From: Roseomonas sp.
GTDB taxonomy: Bacteria; Pseudomonadota; Alphaproteobacteria; Acetobacterales; Acetobacteraceae
Length of the DNA stretch: 64,000 bases
Assembly: GCA_020249925.1 (NCBI GenBank)
Contig: JADCER010000016.1
Location: forward strand, 62,001 to 126,000
Direction: 5' to 3'
The notes under the pieces are model-generated. The model saw only the letters and a program-made list of their open reading frames with translations, had not been told where the DNA came from and ran no database searches. Position numbers and translations under genes: made by a program. Shown here in pieces: positions 33,595 through 43,475 of this stretch. Position 1 is the first letter of the stretch; the number at the start of each line of letters is the position of its first letter.

Positions 33595-34268
33595 CGCGCC
33601 ACCGCTTGATCGGCGCGTTCCGTCGCGCGGTTGAGCGCTGCCGTGATGGCCGGCAAGGCGCTGGCCGGGTCTTCGCGCGGCACGGTAATGGGCGCTTCAA
33701 GCACAATAACAGCGCGGGCGAAGGGCAGCGGAAAGCGCATCCGGTCCCAGGACCTTGCCCGGCGCATGCGCGATGATGCCGCCCCGCAGGCCAGCACCGG
33801 CAGCCCCGCCAGGGCCGCAAGCTGGGCGATGCCGGGCGCGGCTTCGCGTACCGGGCCGCGCGGCCCATCGGGTGTGATCACCGCAACCCCGCCGCCTTCC
33901 AACACGCGCAAAAGCTGGCGCAGCCCCGCCGCCCCACCTTTTGAGGATGAGGCATGCACCACCTCCACATCAAAAGGCGCCACAGCCCGAGCAATCAGCC
34001 TTCCATCCCGGTGGCGCGAAATCAGCGCCTGCGCGCGCAGCCCCGAAACGGCCGGAATCTGCTGGCCCATGAGCCGCCAGCCCTGGGCGGCAAGCGGCAG
34101 GCATTCATGCCAAAAGGCAAGGATCAACGGGTCCCCACGGCTCACCTTGGCGTGTTCGGCGCCTTCAAGCTGCCAGCGCGTGGTGGCCCAGATCAGCCGC
34201 AGATAAAGCCCAACGAGCCACGCCAGCAGCGCCTGGGCGGCAGGATGGCGGATCAGCCGCTTGAGCAT
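33591..34268 (-). CDS. Lysophospholipid acyltransferase-like protein (DUF374)
   Basis: A 225-residue DUF374 protein. Features are PLILAFWHECLPLAAQGW, SRHRDGRLIARAV, SSKGGAAGLRQLLR and TPDGPRGPVREAAPG, which match the HxxxxD-like and GPRGP motifs of this acyltransferase group. It lies upstream of and overlaps waaA, as in many alphaproteobacteria, so a role in lipid A or envelope lipid acylation is likely. The exact acceptor is unknown. Confidence 0.88.
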   Translation of the reverse strand: MLKRLIRHPAAQALLAWLVGLYLRLIWATTRWQLEGAEHAKVSRGDPLILAFWHECLPLAAQGWRLMGQQIPAVSGLRAQALISRHRDGRLIARAVAPFDVEVVHASSSKGGAAGLRQLLRVLEGGGVAVITPDGPRGPVREAAPGIAQLAALAGLPVLACGAASSRMRRARSWDRMRFPLPFARAVIVLEAPITVPREDPASALPAITAALNRATERADQAVAR

Positions 34269-34425
34269 CGAGGATGGGCTTTGCGCGTCATCGCGCCTCC
34301 TCTAGCCCGGTTTGGGATGCTGGGAAACGGCGCCGGCCGACAGCGCTACCCAGGCCCGCGCAAGCCTGTTAGCGTGACGGTAAGATTTATCGGGCGGCCT
34401 TTCGCCGCGTGCTGGTTGAGGGAGA

Positions 34426-35625
34426 ATGACCACCATGGCTTTGCGTGACCAGAAGGGCGCGGCGCGCCTGGCGCTACCGATGGTGCTGGCCCTGGCCCTA
34501 CCGACCCTGATCCTGCCCGGCTGCAAGGAAGAAACCGCCCCCGCCCGCCAGCAAGCCGCCGCCCCGCCGGCCGCGGTTTTCGTCAGCCGCGTCGAACGCC
34601 AAGCCATCAGCCGCGGCGCGGATTTCATCGGCCGCGTGGAAGCGATTGACCGCGTTGACATTGTGGCGCGGGTCACGGGCTTTTTGCAGGCGCGGCATTT
34701 CAATGAAGGCGATGCCGTCAAGGCCGGGCAATTGCTGTTCACCCTGGAACAGCCACCCTTCGCGGCCGAAGTGGCACTCCGCCGCGCCCAGGTGGATAGC
34801 GCGCGCGCCGATTTGGCCAATGCCACCACTCAGGTGACGCGCGGGCGGGAATTGGTGAAGACCAACGCCATTCCGCAAGCGACATTGGATGACCGGATCA
34901 CCGCCGAAGCCGAAGCCAAGGCCAAGGTCGCCGCGGCCGAGGCGCAATTGCAGCAGGCCCAGATCAATTACGATTATACCGAAATCCGCGCCCCCTTTGA
35001 TGGCCGCGCGGGGCGCTCACCACTCAGCCCCGGCAATGTCGTGAGCCCAAGCACGGGCACGCTGGTCACGATTGTGCGTGACGACCCGATCCGCATCAGC
35101 TTTCCGGTCACGCAGCGGCAATTGCTGCAATTCCGCCGCGAAGGCGGTGCCGGCGCGTCTGATCGCATCAAGGTAAGCGTGCGCCTGCCCGATGGGTCCA
35201 TGCTGGACAGCACAGGCCGCTTTGACTTCATTGATGTCACGACCAATCGCGCGACTGATTCCGTGCTGGTGCAGGCAATGATCCCCAATCCGCAAAAGCT
35301 GTTGGTGGATGGCCAGGCCGTGACGGTTGTGGTGGAAGCGGGTGACCCGGAACAGGCCATCGTCATTCCGCAATCCGCCTTGCAGATCGACCAGGCCGGC
35401 AGCTTTGTGCTGCTGGTCGGCGCCGAGAACAAGGTGGAGGTCAAGCGCGTGAAAACGACACGCGGGCTTGGCGGCCAATTGGTGGTGACCGAAGGGCTTG
35501 AGATTGGCCAATTGGTGATCACGGAAGGCGCGCAGCGGGCGCGCCCCGGCGCGACTGTCGCACCGCAACCCATGCCAAGCTCACCAGGCGGTTCGGTGCC
35601 CGGCGCAGCGCGCAACCGGGGCTGA
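34426..35625 (+). CDS. RND efflux periplasmic adaptor (MexA/AcrA family)
   Basis: A 399-residue adaptor, probably a lipoprotein: a hydrophobic leader LALPMVLALALPTLILPGCKEE with Cys in a slightly unusual lipobox (LPGC). The order is lipoyl (VEAIDRVDIVARVTGFL), helical hairpin, second lipoyl half (YDYTEIRAPFDGRAG), beta-barrel and membrane-proximal domain. GAGGGAG precedes the start; ATG 34426 or 34435 are both possible. The pump gene follows 6 bases after the stop, so they form one unit. An outer-membrane channel gene is not adjacent. Confidence 0.93.
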   Translation: MTTMALRDQKGAARLALPMVLALALPTLILPGCKEETAPARQQAAAPPAAVFVSRVERQAISRGADFIGRVEAIDRVDIVARVTGFLQARHFNEGDAVKAGQLLFTLEQPPFAAEVALRRAQVDSARADLANATTQVTRGRELVKTNAIPQATLDDRITAEAEAKAKVAAAEAQLQQAQINYDYTEIRAPFDGRAGRSPLSPGNVVSPSTGTLVTIVRDDPIRISFPVTQRQLLQFRREGGAGASDRIKVSVRLPDGSMLDSTGRFDFIDVTTNRATDSVLVQAMIPNPQKLLVDGQAVTVVVEAGDPEQAIVIPQSALQIDQAGSFVLLVGAENKVEVKRVKTTRGLGGQLVVTEGLEIGQLVITEGAQRARPGATVAPQPMPSSPGGSVPGAARNRG

Positions 35626-35631
35626 CGCGCC

Positions 35632-38600
35632 ATGATCTCAAAACTATTCGTTGACCGCCCGCGCTTCGCGATTGTTCTCGCGATCCTCACAACTATTGCC
35701 GGCCTGATTTCGCTGCTGCGCATTCCGGTGGCGCAATTCCCCGATATCGTGCCGCCCCAGGTTTCGGTGACCGCCAATTTCCCCGGTGCATCGGCCGAGG
35801 TGGTGGAAGCAACTGTCGCGCAGCCGCTTGAGAGTCAGATCAATGGCGTGGATGGCATGATCTATATGCAATCCACCAGCGGCAATGATGGTTCCTATAC
35901 GCTCAATGTTTCCTTCCGCGTGGGATCGGACCCTGATCAGAACACCACCAATGTGAATAACCGCGCGCAATTGGCGCTGGCGCAATTGCCGCAGGAAGTG
36001 CAGCGCCTTGGCCTGACCGTACGGAAGAAATCATCGGCCATGCTGCAGGTGATCACATTCCGCTCAACCGACGGGTCGCTCGATACGCTGTTCATCAGCA
36101 ATTACGTGACGATCAACGTGCTGGATGCGCTGCGCCGCGTGCCTGGCGTGGGTGATGCGCAGATGTTCGGCACGCGCGATTATTCCATGCGGATCTGGTT
36201 CCAGACGGATCGTCTGACCGCGCTTGGCCTGACGCCGGCGGATGTGATCGGCGCGATCCAGAAGCAGAATCAGGTGGCGCCGCTTGGGCGCGTCGGCGCC
36301 CAGCCCATGAGCCAGGACACTTCCTATCAGCTCAATATCACTACCACGGGGCGCATGGTCACCACGGATGAATTTGGCGCCATCATCATCCGCGCCAATC
36401 CGGATGGCAGCATATTGCGCGTGCGGGATGTGGCGCGGCTGGAACTTGGCGCCTGGAACCAGGATGTGGATACGCGGCTGAATGGCGGTGCCGCGCTGCT
36501 GGTGCAGATTTTCCTCTCGCCCGGGGCCAATGCGGTTGGCGTGGCGGAAGGTGTTGCTGCCACCCTGCGCCAATTGGCGACACGCTTTCCGGCTGGGCTT
36601 GGCTATGAGGTGACCTATGACACCACACTTTTCGTCAAGCTCACGATTCATGAGGTGATCAAGACGCTGCTGGAAGCCTTTGTGCTGGTGGTGATTGTGG
36701 TCTTCCTGTTCCTGGGTTCGATCCGCGCCACCATCATTCCGCTGATCGCGGTGCCGGTCAGCCTGATCAGCACCTTCGCGGTGCTGAATGCCATGGGCTA
36801 TTCTGCGAATACGGTCTCACTGCTCGCCATGGTGCTTGCCATTGGCATTGTGGTGGATGATGCGATTGTGGTGGTGGAAAATGTCGAAGCCACCATGGAA
36901 CATCATCCTGAGCTTTCGGTGCCGGAAGCGACCAAGCTTGCCATGGATGGGATCACAGCGCCGATTGTGGCGATTACCATGGTGCTGCTTTCGGTCTTTG
37001 TGCCTTTGGCCTTCATCCCCGGCATTTCCGGCGAATTGTTCCGGCAATTCGCGGTAACGGTCAGCGTCGGCATGTTGTTTTCCGCGATCAATGCGCTGAC
37101 GCTTTCACCGGCGCTGTGTGCCATATTGCTGAAGGCGCATCACGGGCCGAAGAAGGGCATCATGGGCCGGGTTTCGGCCTTCATTGATGCCGTGCGCGAT
37201 GGCTATGGCGCGATTGTCGCCCGCCTGGTCAGGCTTTCGGCTCTCAGCCTTGTTTTGCTTGGCGTCATTGCCTTTGGGATTTTCGGCATTGCCAGCCGCA
37301 CGCCAACCGGCTTCCTGCCGCAGGAAGACCAGGGCGCCTTCCTGGCCGAAATGCAATTGCCCGATGGCGCATCGCTCAATCGCACCAGGGAATTGTCCCA
37401 GCAGGTAGAAGCGGTCATTCAGGCGCTGCCGGGTGTGCAGGCGGTGCAAACCGTCTCGGGCTTTTCCATGCTGAATGGCCTGGCGCAATCCAATAGCGCC
37501 TTTTTCATCGTGACGCTGAAACCCTTTGAGGAACGCACCGCGCCCGAGACGAAGGTGGATGCGCTGATCGCAGCGGTCGTGCGCGGTACGGTGCAGATTC
37601 CTGCCCTGGTCTTGCCCTTCAACCTGCCGCCCATTGTGGGCCTTGGCACCGGTGGTGGCTTCCAATACCAGTTGCAAAATCTGGAAGGCCGCCCCGTGGC
37701 CGAAATGGCCGCAGTCATGCGCGGCTTGGTGTTTGCCGCCAATCAGGACCCCGATCTGACGCGCGTTTTCTCCACCTTCTCGGCGGCGGCACCCTCGATC
37801 TTTCTTGATCTCGATCGGGATCGCGCGCAGGTGCTTGGTGTTTCGATCAGCGATATCTTCGCCGCGCTGCAAGCGACCATGAGCAGCTATTACATCAATG
37901 ACTTCAACCTATTTGGCCGAAGCTGGCGCGTGAGCCTGCAGGCCGAAGAAGGCGACCGCGCTTCGGTGGAAGACATCTTCCGCGTGCATGTGCGCAATGC
38001 CAATGGCGATATGATCCCCATTCGCGCCTTTGCCGATATGCGCGTGGATTTCGGCCCGCAAAGCATTGTGCGCTACAATAATGTCCGCAGCCTTTCGGTG
38101 AATGGCGAACCCGCGCCAGGGCGGAGCAGCGGCGACGGCTTGGCAGCCATGGAAAGGATCAGCGCCAAGACACTGCCGCAGGGCTATTCCTTTGAATGGA
38201 CGGGCACGGCCTATCAGGAGAAAGCCGCAGCGGGCCAGACGGGCATGATCCTAGGGCTTGCGGTGCTGTTCGCCTTCCTGTTCCTGGTCGCCCTTTATGA
38301 AAGCTGGACCATTCCCGTGCCGGTTTTGCTTTCAGTGGCGGTCGGCGTGTTGGGGGCGATTGCGTCCATTGGTGCTGCCGGGCTTTCGCTTGATTTATAT
38401 GCGCAGGTCGGGATTGTGGTGCTGATCGCGCTGGCCGCGAAGAACGGCATTCTGATCATCGAATTCGCCAAGGAACAGCGCGAATTGCATGGCAAATCCA
38501 TCCAGGAAGCAGCCGTGCTGGGGGCGAAACTCAGGTTCCGCGCGGTGATGATGACATCCTTCGCCTTCATCCTGGGGCTCTATCCGCTGGTGGTGGCGGA

Positions 38601-38790
38601 AGGCGCTTCGCAGATCAGCCGCCGCGCGGTCGGCACGCCCGTGTTCTGGGGGATGCTGGCCGCTTCAACCATCGGTATTTTCATGATCCCGATGCTTTAC
38701 GTGACCTTCCAAACCATGCGGGAGAGGGCGAAGGCCATGCTTGGCTGGGGTCAGGGGGCGGCAAAGGGGCCAGCCCACCCCCCTTCTTGA
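35632..38790 (+). CDS. RND multidrug efflux pump (HAE1 family, AcrB/MexB-like)
   Basis: A 1052-residue inner-membrane transporter, full length for AcrB-type pumps. It begins [19 protein letters not shown], with [14 protein letters not shown] and two large periplasmic loops. Helix 4 includes [20 protein letters not shown] with the proton-relay aspartates; [19 protein letters not shown] gives the family lysine. It exports hydrophobic compounds in exchange for protons together with the adaptor. No local repressor gene flanks the pair, so regulation is not visible. Confidence 0.96.
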   Translation: MISKLFVDRPRFAIVLAILTTIAGLISLLRIPVAQFPDIVPPQVSVTANFPGASAEVVEATVAQPLESQINGVDGMIYMQSTSGNDGSYTLNVSFRVGSDPDQNTTNVNNRAQLALAQLPQEVQRLGLTVRKKSSAMLQVITFRSTDGSLDTLFISNYVTINVLDALRRVPGVGDAQMFGTRDYSMRIWFQTDRLTALGLTPADVIGAIQKQNQVAPLGRVGAQPMSQDTSYQLNITTTGRMVTTDEFGAIIIRANPDGSILRVRDVARLELGAWNQDVDTRLNGGAALLVQIFLSPGANAVGVAEGVAATLRQLATRFPAGLGYEVTYDTTLFVKLTIHEVIKTLLEAFVLVVIVVFLFLGSIRATIIPLIAVPVSLISTFAVLNAMGYSANTVSLLAMVLAIGIVVDDAIVVVENVEATMEHHPELSVPEATKLAMDGITAPIVAITMVLLSVFVPLAFIPGISGELFRQFAVTVSVGMLFSAINALTLSPALCAILLKAHHGPKKGIMGRVSAFIDAVRDGYGAIVARLVRLSALSLVLLGVIAFGIFGIASRTPTGFLPQEDQGAFLAEMQLPDGASLNRTRELSQQVEAVIQALPGVQAVQTVSGFSMLNGLAQSNSAFFIVTLKPFEERTAPETKVDALIAAVVRGTVQIPALVLPFNLPPIVGLGTGGGFQYQLQNLEGRPVAEMAAVMRGLVFAANQDPDLTRVFSTFSAAAPSIFLDLDRDRAQVLGVSISDIFAALQATMSSYYINDFNLFGRSWRVSLQAEEGDRASVEDIFRVHVRNANGDMIPIRAFADMRVDFGPQSIVRYNNVRSLSVNGEPAPGRSSGDGLAAMERISAKTLPQGYSFEWTGTAYQEKAAAGQTGMILGLAVLFAFLFLVALYESWTIPVPVLLSVAVGVLGAIASIGAAGLSLDLYAQVGIVVLIALAAKNGILIIEFAKEQRELHGKSIQEAAVLGAKLRFRAVMMTSFAFILGLYPLVVAEGASQISRRAVGTPVFWGMLAASTIGIFMIPMLYVTFQTMRERAKAMLGWGQGAAKGPAHPPS

Positions 38791-38827
38791 CCGAGCGGCC
38801 ATGAAACACGATTTCTAAGGCAAGGAA

Positions 38828-38848
38828 GGGCAGCGCATTCCGCTGCCC
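38828..38848 (+). other. Stem-loop between the RND pump gene and trxA
   Basis: GGGCAGCG (38828-38835) and CGCTGCCC (38841-38848) form a perfect 8-bp stem with loop CATTC, 38 bases after the pump stop and 20 bases before the trxA ATG. There is no T-run, so it is more likely an RNA leader structure or weak terminator. Confidence 0.45.
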
Positions 38849-38868
38849 GCGATTCGATGGAGACCCCC

Positions 38869-39201
38869 ATGGGTGATCTGACCAAAGCCGTATCTGATGA
38901 GAGCTTCAAGGCTGATGTGCTCGATTCCAGCGGCCCGGTGCTGGTGGATTTCTGGGCCGAATGGTGCGGCCCCTGCCGCATGGTGGGGCCGATCCTGGAT
39001 GAGATTGCGGCGGAATATGCCGGCAAGCTCACCATCGCCAAGGTGAATATTGATGAGAATCCGATGACGCCGACTGAATATGCGGTGCGCGGCATTCCGA
39101 CGATGATCCTTTTCAAGGATGGCAAGCCTTTGGACACCAAGGTGGGGGCGCTGCCCAAGGGCGCGCTGAAGAATTGGATTTCAACGACGCTCGGTGAGTG
39201 A
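38869..39201 (+). CDS. trxA: Thioredoxin
   Basis: A 110-residue cytoplasmic thioredoxin with the active site WCGPC (Cys33 and Cys36), preceded by VLVDFWAE and followed by the cis-proline loop VRGIPTMILFKDG. It reduces protein disulfides using electrons from thioredoxin reductase. ATG at 38869 is preceded by GGAGAC at the right spacing and gives standard length; the frame has another ATG at 38857. Confidence 0.97.
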   Translation: MGDLTKAVSDESFKADVLDSSGPVLVDFWAEWCGPCRMVGPILDEIAAEYAGKLTIAKVNIDENPMTPTEYAVRGIPTMILFKDGKPLDTKVGALPKGALKNWISTTLGE

Positions 39202-39212
39202 TCTTCGCCCCA

Positions 39213-39674
39213 CTATTTGGCTGAAACCGGTTTCGCCAGAAAACGGCTGATCGGATCCGCCTTATAGGGTGCAAAAGCCGCGCAGGGCGTGAAGCCTGCG
39301 CGGCAGTAAAGCGCATAAGCCGCTTCATTTCGAATACCTACTTCAAGCAAAAGCGTATGAATGCCGCGCTGCGCTGCCTCCGCTTCCAGTGCGGCCAACA
39401 GGGCAGCACCGGCACCACTGCCGCGATGGGCCTCATCCACAATCATGCGCTTGATTTCTGCCGTGCCATCGCCGCGATCAAGCAGCGCGAAGCAACCAAT
39501 GGCGTGCCCAGCGATGCGTGCGACGAATAGGCTTATTTCTGGCGTGTCCAGGGATGCCGGCGTGATCGCGCGGCGAAAGGCCCCGGGGTAAAGCGCCGCC
39601 GCCACCGCATCGGATTGGCGGAGCAGCGCTGCGATTTCATCCTGATGCGGGCTTTCGACCGCGACTTTGATCAT
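39213..39674 (-). CDS. GNAT-family N-acetyltransferase
   Basis: A 153-residue protein with the GNAT acetyl-CoA site KRMIVDEAHRGSGAGAALLAALE and the following strand-helix TLLLEVGIRNEAAYALYCRAGF. The substrate is unknown. ATG at 39674 overlaps the stop of the crotonase gene as ATGA, so the pair is coupled. It converges on trxA. Confidence 0.88.
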   Translation of the reverse strand: MIKVAVESPHQDEIAALLRQSDAVAAALYPGAFRRAITPASLDTPEISLFVARIAGHAIGCFALLDRGDGTAEIKRMIVDEAHRGSGAGAALLAALEAEAAQRGIHTLLLEVGIRNEAAYALYCRAGFTPCAAFAPYKADPISRFLAKPVSAK

Positions 39675-40468
39675 CTTCCCTTGAATACCGGCTTGCGCTT
39701 TTGATTGAAGGACAGAATGCCTTCCTGCCGGTCTTCGGTGCCGACCAGCTGATTGTAGCATTCCACTTCAAAACGGAGCGCACTTCTTAAATCCATCTGC
39801 AGGCCGAAATGCATCGAACGCTTGGCCTGGCGGATGGAAAGCGGCGCATTGCCGGCGATCACGCGCGCTGTTTCAAGCGCGGCGGGCAACACATCCTCCG
39901 GCGTGCAGACGCGGTTCAGAATGCCCCATTCAAGCGCCTGTTCCGCGGTGAAGGGCTTGCCGGTCAGGATGATTTCCTTGGCGCGCCTTTCGCCCACAAT
40001 GCGCGGCAGGGTTTGTGTGCCGCCCGCCCCTGGCATGATGCCGATTGTCACTTCCGTCAGCGCAAAGCGCGTGCCGGTCACGCCATAGGCGAAGTCCGAT
40101 GCCAGCACCAATTCCAGCCCGCCGGCATAGGCATGGCCATTCACCGCGGCGATGATCGGGATTTGGCAATCCAGCATGGTCCAGAAGGCACGCTCAAAAA
40201 TCTCATGCTGATGGCGCCAGGCGGCATCCGTCATGCCCTTGCGTTCCTTGAGGTCGCCGCCCGCACAAAAGGCGCGCCCGCCAGTCGCGGTCAGAATGAC
40301 GCAGCGGATATCGCCGGGCTCCGCGATCAGCGCCGACCAGACCGTGTGCAGATCACGCCCCATTTGCGTGTTGAAGGCGTTGGAAACCTCTGGCCGGTTG
40401 AGGCGGACGATCTGGATGTGTGGCTCAGGGCTTTCGAGTTGCAGGGTCTCGGTTTCGGGCAGGGGCAT
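39671..40468 (-). CDS. Enoyl-CoA hydratase/isomerase (crotonase family)
   Basis: A 265-residue crotonase. FCAGGDLKER and NGHAYAGGLELVLASD form the oxyanion hole and carry one catalytic glutamate; FALTEVTIGIMPGAGGTQTLPR carries the second. Both glutamates of a true hydratase seem present. It would act on an enoyl-CoA in beta-oxidation or a related degradation route. The short C-terminus FNQKRKPVFKGR is usual. Followed by the GNAT gene with overlap. Confidence 0.9.
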   Translation of the reverse strand: MPLPETETLQLESPEPHIQIVRLNRPEVSNAFNTQMGRDLHTVWSALIAEPGDIRCVILTATGGRAFCAGGDLKERKGMTDAAWRHQHEIFERAFWTMLDCQIPIIAAVNGHAYAGGLELVLASDFAYGVTGTRFALTEVTIGIMPGAGGTQTLPRIVGERRAKEIILTGKPFTAEQALEWGILNRVCTPEDVLPAALETARVIAGNAPLSIRQAKRSMHFGLQMDLRSALRFEVECYNQLVGTEDRQEGILSFNQKRKPVFKGR

Positions 40469-40581
40469 GGCGAATCTCCAGCGATAAGGGGCCGGAGACT
40501 GCTTCAGAAGGTCGCACTTGTCAGCGCCCTATTTTCGCTTGCCCGCTTACCGTGCGACAACAGCCATCGAAGGAGACCCCC

Positions 40582-41601
40582 ATGGCCGAGAAAAACCTGC
40601 AAATCCTGTTGAAGCGCCGCCCCGTTGGCGCCCCGGTGCCGGAGGATTTCGACATTGTCGAAACCGCCATGCCCGAACCGGGCGAGGGGCAAGTGCTGGT
40701 GCGCGCGCAATATCTCTCGCTCGATCCCTATATGCGCGGGCGCATGGCGGATGTGAAAAGCTACGCCAAGCCCGTGGCTTTGGGCGCGGTGATGGAAGGC
40801 CAGACCGCCGGCGTGGTGGTCGCCTCCCGCCATCCGGATTTCAACGCGGGAGAAACCGTACTCGGCGGCTATGGCTGGCAGCGCTTTTCCGTGGTGGGGC
40901 CGGAACGCCTGTTCAAAGTGCCGGAAGCCGATCCGCCACTTTCCTCAAGCCTTGGCGTGCTCGGCATGCCCGGCCTGACGGCCTGGACCGGCCTTGCCGA
41001 TATCGGCCAGCCCAAGGCTGGGGAGACGGTGGTGATCAGCGCGGCCTCAGGCGCTGTTGGCCAGGTGGCCGGGCAGATTGCCAAGATCAGGGGCTGCAAG
41101 GTGATCGGCATCGCCGGGGGTGCGAAGAAATGCGACTTCGTGGTGAAGGAGCTTGGCTTTGACGCCTGCCTTGATCATCGCGGCGATCTGAACGCGCAAT
41201 TGGACGCGACAGTGCCTGAGGGCATTGATGTCTATTGGGAAAATGTGGGCGGCGCGGTGCAGGCGGCAGTCTTCCCGCGCTTCAAGGATTTCGGCCGCAT
41301 GGTGATGTGCGGCATGATCGCGCAATATAATGAAGCCCCTGGCGCGGATGCCGCCGGCGCGCCGCCCGGCCCCAATCTGGGACCCGTGGTGCGCAAGCGG
41401 CTGCGCATCCAAGGTTTTATCGTGAGTGACACGGGCTGGCCGCGCTATCCGCAATTCCGCGCGGAAATGCTGGGCTGGATCAAGGAAGGCAAGCTGCATT
41501 GGCGGGAGGATGTGGTGCAGGGCCTGGCCAATGCGCCCAAGGCCTTCATCGGCCTGCTGAAGGGCGAGAATTTCGGCAAGCTGGTGGTGAAGGTGGATTG
41601 A
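40582..41601 (+). CDS. NADP-dependent oxidoreductase (CurA-like MDR)
   Basis: A 339-residue zinc-free medium-chain reductase. It starts with the family pattern LQILLKRRPVGAPVPEDF, then LSLDPYMRGRM, the NADPH loop VVISAASGAVGQVAGQIAKIRG, and DVYWENVGG. Relatives reduce the C=C bond of enones, including curcumin, 2-alkenals and prostaglandins. AAGGAG lies before the ATG at 40582. Terminated by a hairpin at 41611-41635. Confidence 0.93.
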   Translation: MAEKNLQILLKRRPVGAPVPEDFDIVETAMPEPGEGQVLVRAQYLSLDPYMRGRMADVKSYAKPVALGAVMEGQTAGVVVASRHPDFNAGETVLGGYGWQRFSVVGPERLFKVPEADPPLSSSLGVLGMPGLTAWTGLADIGQPKAGETVVISAASGAVGQVAGQIAKIRGCKVIGIAGGAKKCDFVVKELGFDACLDHRGDLNAQLDATVPEGIDVYWENVGGAVQAAVFPRFKDFGRMVMCGMIAQYNEAPGADAAGAPPGPNLGPVVRKRLRIQGFIVSDTGWPRYPQFRAEMLGWIKEGKLHWREDVVQGLANAPKAFIGLLKGENFGKLVVKVD

Positions 41602-41610
41602 AGGCGTGGG

Positions 41611-41635
41611 GGCGCGGGCATCCCCCGCGCCTTTT
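41611..41635 (+). terminator. Intrinsic terminator between curA-like gene and lexA
   Basis: GGCGCGGG (41611-41618) and CCCGCGCC (41624-41631) form an 8-bp stem with loop CATCC, then four T residues. It lies 9 bases after the oxidoreductase stop and reaches the last base of convergent lexA. Confidence 0.75.
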
Positions 41636-42357
41636 CAATAACGGCGGAGCAAGCCCACCAGCTTGCCCTGCACGCGCACGCGATCCGGGCCGAAGATGCG
41701 CGTTTCATGCCGCGCATTGGCGGGTTCGAGCGCGATGGAATTGCCACGCCGGCGTAGCCGCTTCAGCGTCACCTCATTCTCATCCACCAGGGCGACGACG
41801 ATAGTGCCATTTTCGGCCGTATCGGTGCGGCGGATGATGACGGTATCGCCATCCATGATGCCGGCTTCCTCCATGGAATCACCGGCGACTTCCAACGCGT
41901 AATGTTCACCATTGCCGAGCAGTGCGAGCGGGACTTCCACACTCGCGCCATTATCGCGCAGCGCTTCAATGGGCAGGCCGGCAGCGATGCGGCCATAAAG
42001 CGGGAGGTGCACGGCAGCGGCTTCGGCGGCGACGCGCGCGGCGCTGGCGGGCAGGTTATTGGCGAAATTGCCGCGAATGACATTGGGCGCGAAGTTCGGC
42101 GCTTCGGGCTTGGGCGCCGTTTCCTTGACCTTGGGGGTCAGCGCCTCGGGCAGGCGCATCACCTCAAGCGCGCGGGCGCGGTGGGCGCGGCGGCGCAGAA
42201 AGCCGCGATCTTCCAGGGCAGTGATCAGGCGATGAATGCCCGATTTGGACCGCAGATTGAGCGCTTCCTTCATTTCCTCAAAGGAAGGGGAAAAGCCGGT
42301 TTCCCGCAGGTGCTTGTCAATAAACATCAGCAATTCGTGCTGCTTACGCGTTAGCAT
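41635..42357 (-). CDS. lexA: LexA repressor
   Basis: A 240-residue SOS repressor. The winged HTH occupies about residues 1-65 ([29 protein letters not shown]). Self-cleavage occurs at Ala126-Gly127 (IAAGLP), with catalytic Ser161 (GDSMEE) and Lys199 (EVTLKR). The linker (about 70-115) is long, as in alphaproteobacteria. RecA-DNA filaments trigger cleavage. A GTTC-N7-GTTC box lies 63 bases upstream, so it represses itself. Confidence 0.97.
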   Translation of the reverse strand: MLTRKQHELLMFIDKHLRETGFSPSFEEMKEALNLRSKSGIHRLITALEDRGFLRRRAHRARALEVMRLPEALTPKVKETAPKPEAPNFAPNVIRGNFANNLPASAARVAAEAAAVHLPLYGRIAAGLPIEALRDNGASVEVPLALLGNGEHYALEVAGDSMEEAGIMDGDTVIIRRTDTAENGTIVVALVDENEVTLKRLRRRGNSIALEPANARHETRIFGPDRVRVQGKLVGLLRRY

Positions 42358-42419
42358 CCAAACCTCCCGGGCCGGGAACCCCCGCGAATCGGGGCGAACA
42401 AACCGGCAACTGAGTGGAT

Positions 42420-42434
42420 GTTCTAGAAAAGTTC
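42420..42434 (-). promoter_or_regulatory. SOS box (LexA operator)
   Basis: GTTC at 42420-42423 and 42431-42434 are separated by seven bases, exactly the alphaproteobacterial LexA site GTTC-N7-GTTC. It lies upstream of lexA. The direct-repeat form and not the gammaproteobacterial CTGT palindrome supports the assigned class. Confidence 0.88.
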
Positions 42435-42500
42435 CAAAATCACAGTCAAATGTTTTTTGTGGTGGATAAATGGTTTAGGCGAAAAATGTTGCGCGATGGC

Positions 42501-43475
42501 TCAATCGCGCGGCGCCGCCGCCCGCGCCAGCCGGTCATTGATGGCCGCCCCCAGCCCGCTTTCCGGAATGGGCATGGCGGCGATGCGCGCCAGGCCGCGC
42601 CGGCCGCCCTCGGCATCCAGATGGCGGAGCCCGGCGAAAAGCCGCGCGGCGGCTTCGCGGAGGTCGCTAGTTTCAGAAAGCTGCCAAACCAGCCCAACGC
42701 CGGGCAAGGGCGGGCCAAAGGCCAAAAGCGCCTCATTCGCCGCGACATCCAACGCGCCAAGCCTGACCGGCAGGTTGGGGGCGTAATGGGACAGCATCAT
42801 GCCCGGGCTGCGGAGCGTACGGGTTTTCTCGGCGGCGCTGAGCGGCAATGGGCGGGACACCTTGCCGATCACCGCTTCAATCGCTTCCACCGGCACGCCA
42901 CCGGGGCGAAGCAAGGCGGCGCCGCCCATCGCCACATCAAGCACCGTGCTTTCCACACCGACATCGCAGGCCCCGCCATCCAACACGGCGGCGATGCGCC
43001 CCGATAATCCTTCCAGCACATGATCCGCCGTGGTGGGGCTGACCGCGCCGGAGCGATTGGCCGAAGGTCCCGCCACCGGGATCGCCGCCGCGCGCAGCAA
43101 ATCCAGCGCCAGCGGATGCGCCGGCACCCTGACCGCCAGCGTATCCAGCCCCGCCCCCGCCAGCAGATCAATCCGGCATTCTGTTCGGCGCGGCAGCACC
43201 AGCGTCAGCGGCCCTGGCCAGAACGCTGTGGCCAAGGCGCGCGCGCGGTCATCGGCGATCACCTGAGCGAAGGCGGCCTCGGCATCAGGGAAATGGCAGA
43301 TCAGCGGGTTGAAATGCGGGCGGCCCTTGGCTTCAAACACGGCAGCCACCGCCCGGCCATTGCGCGCATCGGCGCCAAGCCCATAGACCGTCTCGGTCGG
43401 GAAGGCGACGAGTTCACCTGCACGCAGCAAGCGCGCCGCTTCCGCGACCTGATCCGCGCCCAGCCGGCGTGTCAT
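42501..43475 (-). CDS. L-threonylcarbamoyladenylate synthase (Sua5/TsaC family)
   Basis: A 324-residue protein. The YrdC core has LLRAGELVAFPTETVYGLGADA, FEAKGRPHFNPL and GPSANRSGAVSPTTADHV. The C-terminal Sua5 domain (about 210-324, MMLSHYAPNLPVRLG) makes it the long Sua5 type. It makes threonylcarbamoyl-AMP from threonine, bicarbonate and ATP for the t6A modification of tRNAs. The cysQ-like gene upstream on the same strand overlaps the start by 4 bases in reverse order: its ATG region lies at 44239 and the frame following ends at 43472. Confidence 0.92.
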   Translation of the reverse strand: MTRRLGADQVAEAARLLRAGELVAFPTETVYGLGADARNGRAVAAVFEAKGRPHFNPLICHFPDAEAAFAQVIADDRARALATAFWPGPLTLVLPRRTECRIDLLAGAGLDTLAVRVPAHPLALDLLRAAAIPVAGPSANRSGAVSPTTADHVLEGLSGRIAAVLDGGACDVGVESTVLDVAMGGAALLRPGGVPVEAIEAVIGKVSRPLPLSAAEKTRTLRSPGMMLSHYAPNLPVRLGALDVAANEALLAFGPPLPGVGLVWQLSETSDLREAAARLFAGLRHLDAEGGRRGLARIAAMPIPESGLGAAINDRLARAAAPRD

